Shown in pieces: positions 11,213-21,782 of a stretch of 64,000 nt of DNA (the stretch's first letter is position 1; each line of letters starts with the position of its first letter). The notes below the pieces were generated by a model, which searched no databases, was not told where the DNA came from, and saw nothing but the letters and a program-made list of their open reading frames with translations. The DNA lies in contig NC_134021.1 of assembly GCF_040712315.1 (NCBI RefSeq), positions 45,323,501 through 45,387,500 on the forward strand. The letters are read 5' to 3'. The stretch is from Castanea sativa. Its lineage: Eukaryota > Streptophyta > Magnoliopsida > Fagales > Fagaceae. Position numbers and translations under genes: made by a program.

Positions 11213-11830
11213 CAAATTATATATATAATATTAATAAATAATTAAAGAATTTTACTCCTAATTACCATGAAATCAACATCTATTATTTCTTCTAAAATGA
11301 TAAAATTTCATATTCCTAATTTTTTTTAATTAAAAATTAAAAAAAGAATGTTTTTATTAAAAAGAATTTACTTATATATTTCTAAGACATATTATCATAG
11401 TATAAGAATAATTATCAGAGGAAAAAAAATAGTGTATTAATAATATATAAATTTTTCCATTTTTATCAAATACATTATATACATTTCGAATTAATGAGTT
11501 ATTAATATTATAAGAGCAATTAGAGGAAACAAAAATGAAGCATTAACTATCTAAATAAATGACTTACATGTTTTTAGTAAAAATCTAGAGGGGCTGTCAT
11601 TTAAATTTATATCTAAAGATAATTTCTTTTACCAAAAATATAAGAGGAATGAGAGATTTTTAAAAAGTCTGAGCCCCCATAGCATTATCTCCAAGAAGTA
11701 ACCATATTTGCTTAACATTTAATGCTAGTTTGATTCATAATCTTAATTCTAATGGTCTTTCTAAATAGGAAAATATATAGCTTTTAAAGTAAAAGATCAA
11801 GGCAATTAACTTGTTTGATTAAAAAATCAC

Positions 11831-11838
11831 TATAAATT
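11831..11838 (+). promoter_or_regulatory. Probable TATA box of TPD1-like copy A
   Basis: TATAAATT lies 78 bases before the start codon, which would give a leader of about 45 bases. It is conserved at 32299-32306 in the duplicate. Confidence 0.55.
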
Positions 11839-11908
11839 AGACAAAGTCCTGTAACATTACATTCAGAAAAAAGAAGAGACACTAATTTCTTCAGAAAAGT
11901 TTTTAACA

Positions 11909-14078
11909 ATGGCTACTTTCATCAAATTTCTTTGTGTACTTTTCGTCCTCAATGTCGTTGGCAAAGGTAAAGGATTCTATCAATGCATACAATCCTGAAG
12001 GCATTTCTTTGTTTTAAACAAAAAGATGATATTATATGAAAATGAACATTTTGTTTTATAATATGAAGGCATATGAACGATTATTGTATTTTGAATGTTT
12101 TTGGATGTAAGGATTGGCCATGCTATCTAATCCATCGCAATCTTTCTACCATATATATTATTCACGTCTTTTAAATATGTTTTTAAAGATTTTTATTATG
12201 TTTATTTTATTAATTATGATATTTTTAGCCCCTGTCTGGGAGAAGAGAATGGAATGAAATAAAAATGAATGAAAAGATTAATTTTAGAATATTCTTCATT
12301 TTCTTTGTTTGTGAGTTTTAATGGAGGGAATGGAAAGTATACTCCTTTGTTTGGGAGTTTATGTGGGAGAGAATGGAATGAGTATAAGAGAAAATTCATT
12401 CCTCTTTATTTTCTTAAAACCTTGAATTTTCATTCCCCTCGAAATTAGGAAAAATGAGTGGGAATGAAATTAGATTTAATGAATTTCTTACTAAAACTCT
12501 CAAAATACCCCTATATGTTCAACCTTATATTTTAAATTAATGATCTAATAGTAATATTATCATAAAATGATTCCATTAAATTCCTTTTGTGTTACTCCCA
12601 AATAAAATTACTTAGGCCTTGTTTGGGAGGGGGGAATGGGTGAAAGGAATGTGGAAATTGGTAGTTGAATTCGAGGACAACTAACCTCCAAGAACAGGGA
12701 TAAAGAAGAACAGAGATAGAAAATAGAGGGAAGTAGCAGAGAAAAGAGTTATTCAATTAACAAAACTGTTCAATCCTTTTCACAACCCATTCCCAAGTCC
12801 TATACTATCAACTACTCACTCAATGCTAGTTGTGTAGCTACTTGTAACTGCCTTGACAGCTAGCTACCTGTAACTACCTTGACAGCTAATCCTTCTAACT
12901 AACTCCTACATTATCCAACACACATCTGCCACATCACCTCCTTCATCAGTTGAGCATGCACACTACATCAGCAACACAGGCTCCCACAACATTAGCCTAG
13001 GTACCCTCTGCAGTACCACCCATGCAGCAACACATGCACTAGCCATTAGCACCACACGCCCTAGCCATCAGTCCCACATGCACACATACACTTGGATTCC
13101 TAACGGTGGGATGGAATGGAAAGGAATGAAAAAAAAAATTTAGAATATTCTTTCCTTCTCTTGTTTGGAAGTTTTAATGGAAGACTTTATTTGAGAGTTT
13201 AAGTAGGAGGGAATGAAATGGGTTGGTGGGAACACTCATTCCTTTCTGTTCCCTTAAAGCCTCAAATTTTCATCCCCCCGAAATTGGTAGGAACACTCAT
13301 TCCTTTCCATTCTTTTTTTTTAAAACCTCCAATAAAAGTTACTAAATTCCATTTCATTCCATTTTATTCTTTCCATTCATTTCTTCTTTAAATGCATTTC
13401 ATTTCATTTCATTCTATTTCTTTTCATGCTCTTATGATCATTTCATTCCATTCCCTCATAAACTTCCAAACGAAGCCTTAAATTCCATTAATTTTCATTC
13501 CTTTATATTAAAATATCTAATCAAAGTTACTTAATTTCATTTTCTTTCATTTTTTTTCCCATTCCTTTCCCTTATTTAAATACGTTCCATTCCTTTCCAT
13601 TCCCTTATGATCATTCCATTCCATTTCATTTCATTCCCTTATGAACTCCCAAATGAAGCCTTAGAGTCAGGATTATTGCCAGTTTCAGTGTTCATGTTCA
13701 TATATGTTGTTCATGCTTTTGAATTTGATTTAGTATTTTGAATTTGTTTATGTTTATTTAATTGTAGGAAATTGTCAATGCACCCTAAGCCAAGTAACCA
13801 TCAAACAATCTAAAACTGGAGAAGTAGTGCAACAAAAGCCAGTGTGGAGTGTGACAATCAACAATGGCTGCCCTTGTTCCCAATCAGATTTGAAATTGTC
13901 CTGCAATGGGTTTCAAACTGTGAAACCGGTTGACCCTTCGGTCTTGTCTCAATCCGACAATGAATGCCTTGTTAACAATGGTCTGCCAGTTCAGCCATCT
14001 TCTTCAGTTAGCTTCACCTATGCTTGGGACACTTCATTTTCATTCCAGCCACTTTCTTCCCAAATCAATTGTTCTTAA
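11909..14078 (+). CDS. TPD1-like secreted cysteine-rich protein (copy A), two exons
   Basis: Exon 1 is 11909-11966 and exon 2 is 13768-14078, with GT (11967) and AG (13766-13767) borders and the intron in phase 1; the product is 122 residues. Exon 1 encodes a hydrophobic signal peptide (MATFIKFLCVLFVLNVVGK). The mature part has cysteines in NCQC, GCPC, LSC, NECLV and the C-terminal INCS, plus AYAWDTSFSF-like and NGFQTVKPVDPSVLS motifs typical of the TPD1 family. TPD1 is the secreted ligand of the EMS1/EXS receptor kinase that specifies tapetum; most paralogues have no assigned role, so the function here is inferred only as a secreted apoplastic protein. The ATG was chosen because it gives a complete signal peptide 78 bp after a TATA box. 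The paralogue at 32377-34109 is nearly identical. Confidence 0.88.
12230..13670. repeat. Inverted-repeat-rich intron (GGAATG/CATTCC MITE-like sequences)
   Basis: The TPD1-like intron contains repeated blocks of GGAATGGAATG-type sequence in one orientation (about 12250-12370 and 12615-12650) and CATTCCATTCC in the other (about 13340-13640), together with TTTGTTTGGGAGTTT and its inverse (near 13470 and 13650). This suggests one or more nested fold-back MITEs. The same arrangement is present in copy B (about 32700-33690), so it predates the duplication. Confidence 0.55.
12650..13106. mobile_element. Insertion unique to copy A intron, possible solo LTR
   Basis: Copy B lacks this stretch of about 450 bp: flanking GGAATG-rich sequence runs straight through there. 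The insert is less AT-rich and contains two near-repeats of CTTGACAGCTAGCTACCTGTAACT type near 12850-12885. Termini resemble TG...CTAAC, but no convincing target duplication is visible, so LTR identity is only a guess. Confidence 0.4.
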
Positions 14079-14912
14079 GGAGGTTTCTAAAAGTGCCTAA
14101 TGTTTTTAGTAAATTCATTTAAATTAGATGATTTTTCATCTAACTAAGAGCTTTATTGTTGTACTCGATTTGAATTATGTGGTCTACGTTAATAATATAT
14201 AATATCATCGGAAGCATGAAATTTTGATTTTCAAACCTTTTTGTGTTGTTGCAAATGCTTTTGTGGCGTAGTTTATTGGCTTTTGTTTTTTTTTTCCCAT
14301 ATAACCCATTAGATCAAGAAGTCTTTGAATATAATTTATCTTGTAATCCGTTCCCCACCCCCGCACCCCCCAAAAGAAAAATAATAATGCCTTTTATCAG
14401 CTAAATAAATATCATTCTCTTCTTTAAAAAAAATATCATTCATTAGGTAAATGTCTTCATTACCTTATTAAAATTTAAATTCATACTTCAAAATAATTAC
14501 TATTCCCCCAAGAAAAAATGATAATATTACTATTGAAATATCACTTGAATTTAAACAATAGAAAAAAAAAAAAAACTTTTTTCAAGTAATTAATAAAATG
14601 AATCTTTTCTATAAAAAAAAAAAAAAAAAACTCGTCTCTTTTACCTAATATTTCACATAAAATTATATAGGTATAAACCATTTTCATTTTCCTATAATAA
14701 ATCATGGAATATATAAATAGTAAGTGAGAGATACCTAAAAAAAAAATTATAACAATAGACAAAACTAGAATTCAAAATTGTAATATAATTATTGAAAATA
14801 AAATATAGTTTAAACAAAAACACTCAGCTAAGTTTTTTTTTTTTTTTTTTTTTTTTTCCAATCACAAAACCAAGTACACGAAATTAATACCATTGATTTC
14901 CATAGTTTGAGT
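14079..14912 (+). other. Downstream region of TPD1-like copy A
   Basis: No further gene. AT-rich with several poly-A and poly-T runs (14570-14580, 14615-14630, 14831-14857). The first 500 bases are shared with copy B and, more diverged, with 18905-20264. Confidence 0.6.
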
Positions 14913-15577
14913 TAGGGGTGTACAGCCAACCCACCAAAACCAACCTAACGTAACCCAACCCGCCGGGTGGGTCAGTTTTTAGTGGTTGGTGAGTTGGGTT
15001 TAAAAATGATTTTTTTTTTTTTTTAATAGTGGGTCAAGTTGGGTGCGGGTCACAACATTTATAAACCCGCCTAACTTGACCCAACCCACCAATATATTTA
15101 AAATTTAAATTATATATATAGAAATATATTATATAATTAATAATGTTTTCTCATATATGGCTCTTTCTATCTAAAACTCAATTACCTTACAAACCCTAAC
15201 AATATTATATTTCTCTCTGCCGCTTCCCACTCCCACTCTCCCATTCCACTCCTATTTGTTTATAACCGAGTTAGAATACTAGTTCATGTATATTTTGTTT
15301 ATCAACTCAGATGAATATGTTTTGTTTATAACTGAGTTAGAATACTAGTTTATGAATATTTTATTTATCAACTCAGGTGGCTGGTGGGATATATATTTTT
15401 CTTTCTCAAGTTAATAATAATAGTAATAAAAAATAATTAGACCTAACCTGATTCATGTGGGTTGGGTTGTACTCCTGTTATGGGTTGGGTTGGGTTGGAT
15501 TTCTTTTTAACCCACCATGGTGAGTTGACTCAAAAAATCCTCAGAACCTGACCCAACCCGATCCATGCACACCCCTA
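14913..15577. mobile_element. hAT-type MITE with 8-bp TSD
   Basis: Ends TAGGGGTGTACA and TGCACACCCCTA are inverted. Flanking 8 bp GTTTGAGT (14905-14912) and GTTTAAGT (15578-15585) match at 7 of 8, the target-duplication length of hAT transposons. The interior is rich in GGGTTGGGTTGG/CCAACCCAACC and holds no coding sequence. The copy in the other duplicate (34880-35056) is cut off after about 180 bp. Confidence 0.82.
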
Positions 15578-15864
15578 GTTTAAGTGACTTGCACAATGCC
15601 TATCCTTTATAATGTGAAGGACCCAATTGTGTTTTATATTGAAATACATTTAGCATACGTTGAAATGGAAAACTAGGGAAATTACACTTTACTATTTTAA
15701 ACTACGCACTAGAATACACTTTGCACCCTAAATTATCCGCCTGAATACTTTGCACCTTAAACTATTACAATTGTCACACTTATCACACTTTGCACCCTGG
15801 TGTTATTTTTGTTGTCAAATTTAATAGAATCTTGCTGCATGTGACAAGCACATTCTTCTTGCTT

Positions 15865-16479
15865 GGGGTTTTTTTTTTGTGCAATTTAACACCAAAATGC
15901 TAACAATTTCGTTAGTCGCTTTCAAACTATTTAACAACTAACATCTCAAGTCTTTGAGACTTAATTTTACTGTAGCAACTTCAGTTTGAAAAACTTGGGT
16001 TTTATGTGGCACTCGACTCTTTGAGGCTTGTGTTCCTAAAGGAAAAACGCAAACTTCAAAAACAAAGAAAGAACAAGGTAGAGATGTTAAGAAAAGAAAT
16101 AATGCAAGATCAACAACAACAACAAAGAAAAGAAAAAAAAAACATAGAGATCAATAACGAAGAAGAAAGAAGCAACCCAGTAAAACCCAGCAGAAAAGCA
16201 ACGATGCAAAACACAGCAAACCAAAGAAGCAGCACCGAAGCAACCTAGGCGGTGAAGCAAAGGTTCAGATTGAACCTTGGCGGTGAAGCAGCGGTTCGGA
16301 TTAAACCCATGTGGTGACAGCGGCAAAGACTCCAAGCGAGGTAATCAGCTCGAATTAAACTCCACTTCGAATTCTCACTCTCTCTCTCTCTTTAAACCAG
16401 ATTTGTAGAAATTCGATCCTTTAGGTTTTGGGCGTTTTCTGAATTTTTTATTTGGGTCATAAGAAAGAAAATCGAATTC

Positions 16480-16510
<31 letters not shown>

Positions 16511-16823
16511 AAACCAAATTTACAGAAACCCAAACCTTTGGGTATTTTCTAAATTTTTGATTTGGGTCTTAAGAATGAAAAAAAGAAGGAAGAACAGTAA
16601 GAAAAATTAGAGGTCAGTGCAGGAACTGGAACTTGAGTTTTAGAAACTTGAGTTCCACGTGCAATTTAAATGGAAATAGAGTCTTAGAGACTCGAGTTGC
16701 TATCGTGAACTCGAGTCTAAAAGACTTTAGATGCTAGTTTTCTAAATAGATTGAAAATATTGCTAACTAATGAAATTGTTAGCAAAATGGTGCTATTTTG
16801 CAAAAAAAAAAAAAAAAAATCCC
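15865..16823. mobile_element. Nested Mutator-type fold-back element with perfect 9-bp TSD
   Basis: TTCTTGCTT flanks it on both sides (15856-15864 and 16824-16832). The ends are GGGG plus a T run and an A run plus TCCC; behind them are inverted arms (ATGCTAACAATTTCGTTAG near 15896 against its inverse near 16766) and ACTCGAG/CTCGAGT-type motifs. It sits within the left TIR of the outer element. The frame at 16006-16248 is low-complexity (K/Q/E-rich) and I do not regard it as a gene. A (CT)n microsatellite lies at 16482-16511. Confidence 0.75.
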
Positions 16824-17239
16824 TTCTTGCTTATGTGGAACAAAGTTAAAAGACTGAAACACCCTTCTTCAAAATCAATTAAAACAAAGCCCAAAATTTT
16901 TCACTTCTCCCTCTCTCCCGCGCGTGTCATCCATTTCCCTAAATTCAGTTTCTTGTAAACCCTAAATCCCCAATTCGAAAATTGCCTGTACTCCACCATC
17001 GGTCTACCATGAAGAAGGCAGAGAAAAAATATTCCAAAGAGGTAGAATTCAAGAGATTACTTCAATTTAGTTTTAATAGCTGTCAGCAAGCCCCAAGAAA
17101 AAGAGAAGGATGATATTATTAGTTTTACAAAATAAGCAAAAACAATTCAGCTTCGAGGTATGATATTATGTGATTAGGAGCTCTCTGGCTAAACTTTATG
17201 CTTCGAGGTGTAGACTCAACTCTCACGTCTCGTGCCAAG

Positions 17240-17605
17240 GTATAAAAAATAGCTTCATGTGATCTTAGCCGTCCATTGAGGGAGAGTAGTAACAATTCAG
17301 CACCTGAATGTTCAGATCTTTTGAGGATGGGACTTATAGATGTTATTGAAGGCGTTCAGTTTTCCCACATTTCTATGATTCCCTCTTGTGATTACACTCC
17401 ATTTCCAAGGAACAGGATCCGCAATCATGAGAAGGTGTTGCTTAAGTATATTAGACTGCAAGACCCAAAATATTTATGTGACATGCACAGATCAATAAAG
17501 CGACAAGGTTTAAGCTTGTCAAATGATGAAAACAAAACAAACAATGATTCGCGAAAGGTGTACGGGGTACTGCTAATGAATTCTGCTATAGAATTAGAGA
17601 GGTAA
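17240..17605 (+). pseudogene. Possible captured host-gene exon inside the MULE, unidentified
   Basis: An open frame without an ATG at its start (first in-frame residue is a TTG at 17276) runs 109 codons with ordinary amino-acid composition (for example ISMIPSCDYTPFPRNR and RKVYGVLLMNSAIELER) and ends beside AGAGGTAAGT, a good splice-donor match at about 17601. This is what a captured exon in a Pack-MULE would look like. I do not recognise the family and make no functional claim. Confidence 0.35.
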
Positions 17606-17967
17606 GTTTAAATATTTTGAAACTAAATATAGCGAAGAGGATGGTACCCACGCAAGATAGAGGGAGATGTAAAAAAAAAAAAAAATTGAGTTTTGTTTTG
17701 AGTGGTTTTGAAGAAGGGTGTTTTAGTTTTTTAACTTTGTTCCATCTAAGCAAGAAGTATGTACTTGTCACTTGAAGCAAGATTCTGTTAAATATAACAG
17801 CAAAAATAACACCAGGGTGCAAAGTGTGATAAGTGTGATAAGTATAATAGTTTAGGGTGAAAAGTGTGCATTCGGATAATTTATGGTGCTAAGTGTGCAT
17901 TCGGATAATTTAGGGTGCAAAGTGTAATTTAGCGCATAGTTCAGAGTGATAAAATATAATTTTCCCC

Positions 17968-18904
17968 ATAAAACTTAATTTTGCTCCTTTTCAACACCTC
18001 TAACTGAATAAAGCCCAAACCCCATCTTCAAAGAGATTCAAGAATTCTATGGTCTCTTTAAACTTGATGAATGAAAAGATGAAAAATAGAGGAATTCTCC
18101 CATAAGCAGTACATGCAACTTCCTATTCATAATAGAATTTAAAGCTTAGCAAGCATCCTAAAAAAAAAAGATTAACATAATGTTGGAAATAGAAACATTA
18201 CCAATCACACTTAATAAATATTTAGCTCAACTGATAAAGTTTCTGATGGTTGTATAAGAGACCTGAGATTCAATCCCCGCCTACACCAAAAACTAATTGG
18301 TGTCTTAGTCTGATGATAAAGAGCTATTATCAATAGTGGATGTCATAGGTTGAAACTCTCTAAAAAAAAAAAATTCTAGTTGCTTCAATATCTTTATACA
18401 TTGCTAATTTATCCAACAATTAAAAAAAAAAAAAAAAAGCAAAATTTAGATATAGGACCCTATGTAGTGTTTCTTAGGTTCATTTCTTAAAATTTAGTCA
18501 TGTAGTTGTTTAATGAAATAAGTTAAATGGTTTTAAAAAACAAACTTTCCCGTGAGAAAACCCATTAGTTAGACTTGAACTTAAACGTTGAGAGGATGTT
18601 CAAGTAGGATTTTGAAAATGACTGAGAGGATGTTTCCAAGATACATAAAATGTTTTTAATGACATAGTTGTAAATAAATTGAAAACACTGAACCCCATAG
18701 ATTTGTTTAAACTCATCTATCTCTTAAATTAAGAAGCTTATTTTTATCACAAAAAAAATTTCACACTTCAAATTTGAAACTTATCATCAATGCCAGCTAT
18801 ACATGATAAGCAATTAATGCGGTTATCTAAGGCCCCAAATTTTAATTTAATGAAGCCCAAGTATTAGTCAATAAATAAAATAATTTTTTTATCAAATGAA
18901 AAAT
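17968..18904. other. Intergenic spacer containing a SINE
   Basis: Apart from the SINE at 18214-18372 this is AT-rich sequence with A runs (18362-18371, 18422-18438). No gene was recognised. Confidence 0.5.
18214..18372 (+). repeat. tRNA-derived SINE
   Basis: Carries an A-box-like TTAGCTCAACTGA and a B-box-like GAGATTCAATCCC about 40 bases further on, then a shared body (GGTGTCTTAGTCTGATGATAA...) and ends in GAAACTCTCT plus an A run. Relatives in this window are at 21541-21690, 29314-29460 and, on the minus strand, 61415-61558. Confidence 0.75.
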
Positions 18905-20264
18905 AAGAAAAAATAAGAGCTTTATTGTTGTACTCGATTTCAATTATGTGGTCTACGTTAATATATATATATATATATAACTGAAGCCTCTGAAACTCTT
19001 ACAATTTTCCACATCAGCACAATATCTAAATAAAATTATTATTTTATTTAAATAAAATTATTTTTGTTTAATCCAAACTTAACAATGAGTGGAACTCTAT
19101 CTCTCTAACAAGTCTAACTTAAACTCAAACTTATCATTTTTTTTAAACAAAATTATTTTTGTTTAATCCAAACTTAATAAGGAGTGAAACTTTATTTCTC
19201 TAATAAGTCCAATTTAAACTCAAACTTATCATTTTTTTAAACAAAATTATTTTTGTTTAATACACATCAGTTAGGTTACCAAAATCATGAAATGTTTTCC
19301 TTGAGGTAGGGATGACTTGGTATGCTCAGAAGGTTAACTGTGACAATCTTTAGCTTTGTAAGATGACTTTTATATATATTTGAAAAAGTTTGCTACATTT
19401 ATAGTCTGTGTAGTCTATATATGCTATATAGTATGAGATAATAATCATGATCATGATGATTACAATTTATTCTTAGGTGTTGTCTATTGTCTAATCTGTA
19501 AGAAGGTTTAGTTATTTATATGAACTTTTCGAGACATAAGAAAGCTAGGAAGCACAAACACTTCATTAGGGGTGCCTTACTTTCAACACCTGCACTGAAG
19601 GAGAACAAAATGAGTTATTCAATGACTACTACGAAGCAACAAAAGAAGAAGATACAAAAAGTTATTTAAAATCACAAAAAATAATGAAAAACATTTTCTG
19701 TCTTTCAATTGATTACAAATTGTTATTTTAGCATTGCAATTTATTAGATAATTGAGGATATTAGGTGTTTGGAATCCTAATTTTTATTTAAATTTTTTTA
19801 ATTGATATTTTACATTTACTAAGGGTACAAAAAGAGCGTTTTTAAGTCTATTTAGCACCGTCAACAACATTGCATATGTGATAACTATTCTTCTTTTACT
19901 ATTGGATTTTTTTTCATAGTCAATAACTATTCTTCTTTCCCGTGCAATGTTAATGACTAGTATTATATAATATCATGGGCAGCATGAAATTTTAATTTTC
20001 AAACCTTCATTTGAATTGTAGCATGTCGCCCATGCTCTTTCATTTAGCATTTACTCTCCTTTCAATTTTTGTGCTATAGCAAATGCTTTTGTTATTGTAT
20101 TTTTTTTGGCTTTATTTTTCCCATATACCCCATTAGATCAAGACGTCTTTGGTAAATTCAACAGAATAATAATGCCTTTCATGATCTAAATAAATATCTT
20201 GCATTAGGTAAATGTCTTCACTACCCTTTTACTAAAATTTGAATTCATATTTACTTCAAAAATA
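18905..20264 (+). other. Relic of a further TPD1-like downstream region (no exons left)
   Basis: 18908-18965 (AAGAGCTTTATTGTTGTACT...) and, after an insertion, about 19960-20264 match sequence downstream of the intact TPD1-like genes (14140-14500 and 34180-34520). The coding exons are absent upstream of 18905. The intervening DNA (about 18966-19955) holds an (AT)n run, the 96-bp tandem repeat below, and otherwise nothing recognised. Confidence 0.6.
19053..19262. repeat. Tandem repeat, about 96-bp unit, 2.2 copies
   Basis: AAAATTATTTTTGTTTAATC recurs at about 19053, 19149 and 19244, with diverged copies of the intervening sequence. Confidence 0.7.
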
Positions 20265-20269
20265 ATACT

Positions 20270-21069
20270 TGTGGGGGTAGAATGATTAAAACATGTATTT
20301 GGGCCTTGGGCCTGATATTAGTGGTATAAGCCTTTCCAAGAATATCCTTAGAGGCCCACGAGCTGGCTCTCGCTGGAAAGAATGGCGGTATTGTTCGAGG
20401 AGAGAAATCTCCTTGGCAAAATCCAGTAAGGGTTATAGGGCACATCATTGTGATTAGATGGAGAGTTCTGGAAAGCCTGTGAGGTAAGAGCATGTTCCAC
20501 ACAGTTATAGGAAGGAAGAACATATGAAAAATATCAAGGGAAAATGCTGCTACCATCGCATTAAAGACCCTGCACCTACCTCTCTAGCCGCATTAATGGG
20601 AAAATGACCTCTGCACAATGGGGATCAGTCTTCTAGCTATTGTTTGAAGACTTTCAGAGGGTGGTGGATAGGACAAGTATCTAATAGGGTAACTTGAGCT
20701 ACACATGGAGGATGAAGGGAAGAAGAAGAATGATATAAAAGAAAACGAAAGGGCATGGTAAAGGGGGATCGCAGAAGAACAAGAAAAGAAAGACAGAGAA
20801 CGAAATTACTGTAGACCTCACCTTTAATTTTAGACTATTACTTAAAGAAAGAATAGTAATATAAGACTTCCTCGGCTTACGTCCGATGAGGATTTCTCAT
20901 TGTTTTTATCCTTTGATTGTGTGTGAAGTGGCAATCTAGTCCTCCAGCTGTGGTCCAATATCCATAAGACCTAGGTTTCAAGCCCATACTCTACAAATTT
21001 GATTGTATAAGGTCATTTGGGCCTAAACCCATCACGCGTTTGGGTTTGGGTACAAATTGTACGCTTACA
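20270..21069 (+). mobile_element. Tat-type gypsy LTR (800 bp) with host flank on both sides
   Basis: Begins TGTGGGGGTAGAATG and ends GTACGCTTACA. Left flank ATACT and right flank ATACC look like a 5-bp target duplication with one change. The DNA on both sides is the TPD1-like downstream relic, so this copy by itself resembles a solo LTR. A second 800-bp LTR of the same sequence is at 28055-28854 and is followed by the same right flank. GATATAAAAG (about 20730) is a candidate LTR TATA box. Confidence 0.8.
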
Positions 21070-21235
21070 ATACCTATTCCCCAAAGACAAATGATATCAT
21101 TACTATTTGAATATCACTTGAATTTCAAAACATTACTTTTTTCAACTAATAAAATGAATATTTTCTATACAAAAAAATAGCTCGTCTCTTTGACCCAATA
21201 TTTCAAATAGGTTCAAAATACAAAATTAAAAAAAT

Positions 21236-21238
21236 ATA

Positions 21239-21310
<72 letters not shown>
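21236..21310. repeat. (GT)n/(TA)n/(GTAT)n compound microsatellite
   Basis: Consecutive GT, TA and ATGT repeat blocks; a shorter variant is at about 29017-29087 in the duplicated flank. Confidence 0.9.
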
Positions 21311-21312
<2 letters not shown>

Positions 21313-21540
21313 CATAGAGGTGCAAAGCAGCTACTTTTTCATTTTCCTATATAACGCTAAGTGGTTCCAATAAATATTTGTAAAATTTAAATGGTAGGGA
21401 TATAAATATTTATTGTGGAATAAATAAATAATAAAAATTATATAAATTATTAAATTATTTGCTTAGATAGAAAGTTAATTGGATATATTCATTCATTTAA
21501 AAGTTTGCTTTGGTAGAAAACTAAAGAGTGAAATACAATG

Positions 21541-21690
21541 TGGGTTCCAGTTAGCTTAACTAGTAAAATCTCTGATGATTGGAAAAGATATTTGAGATTC
21601 AATCCCTACCTACACCAAAAATTTATTGGTGTCTAAATCTGATAATAAAAAACTATCATTAGGACCGGATGTCATATATTTGAAACACTA
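21541..21690 (+). repeat. tRNA-derived SINE (flank R1)
   Basis: TGGGTTCCAGTTAGCTTAAC start, B-box-like GAGATTCAATCCC, shared body and A-rich end. Its counterpart in R2 is 29314-29460. Confidence 0.7.
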
Positions 21691-21782
21691 AAAAAACAAA
21701 ATAAGAGTGAAATACGATGGTATTAAAAGAAAATGAGGTGGTAGGTTAAAGGAAATAATTCTCTTATTTATTGTGGAATAAA

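Larger units (their letters stand above)
10177..15097 (+). repeat. Segmental duplication, copy A (contains intact TPD1-like gene)
   Basis: Collinear and highly similar to 29559-35056: shared upstream DNA, both exons, intron, downstream DNA and the left part of an hAT MITE. Differences are mainly insertions. Copy A has an extra insertion of about 450 bp in the intron (about 12650-13106). Copy B has an 806-bp solo LTR, a MITE with a small inversion, and microsatellite changes. Similarity starts at GGGGGACAAG and in copy B stops abruptly inside the hAT MITE. Confidence 0.9.
15676..17967. mobile_element. Mutator-like element with long terminal inverted repeats, possible Pack-MULE
   Basis: About 300 bp at the left (from GGGAAATTACACTTTA, interrupted by a nested insertion and resuming at 16824-16930) is inverted at the right (about 17645-17967, ending AATTTTCCCC). 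Shared landmarks are GGGTGCAAAGTGT, the CACCAGGGTGC block and AACAAAGTTAAAAGACTGAAA. Imperfect 9-base flanks end in AAAACT on both sides. The unique middle (about 16940-17640) has features of host exons (see 17240-17605). There is no transposase. Confidence 0.68.
21070..21782. other. Duplicated flank R1 of the LTR
   Basis: Nearly identical to 28855-29558 (R2), including a GT/TA microsatellite (21236-21310) and a SINE (21541-21690). It ends at a junction where the pol remnant of a gypsy element begins directly. The junction motif ATTTATTGTGGAATAAAT (about 21766-21783) also occurs earlier in the flank near 21408. Confidence 0.75.

Noticed and set aside
16006..16335. Frames on both strands inside the nested MULE
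   Set aside because: Low-complexity K/Q/E-rich sequence within a fold-back transposon.
20251..20556. 101-residue minus-strand frame (also at 28051-28341)
   Set aside because: It lies entirely within the LTR and is repeated in both LTR copies; LTR sequence, not a gene.
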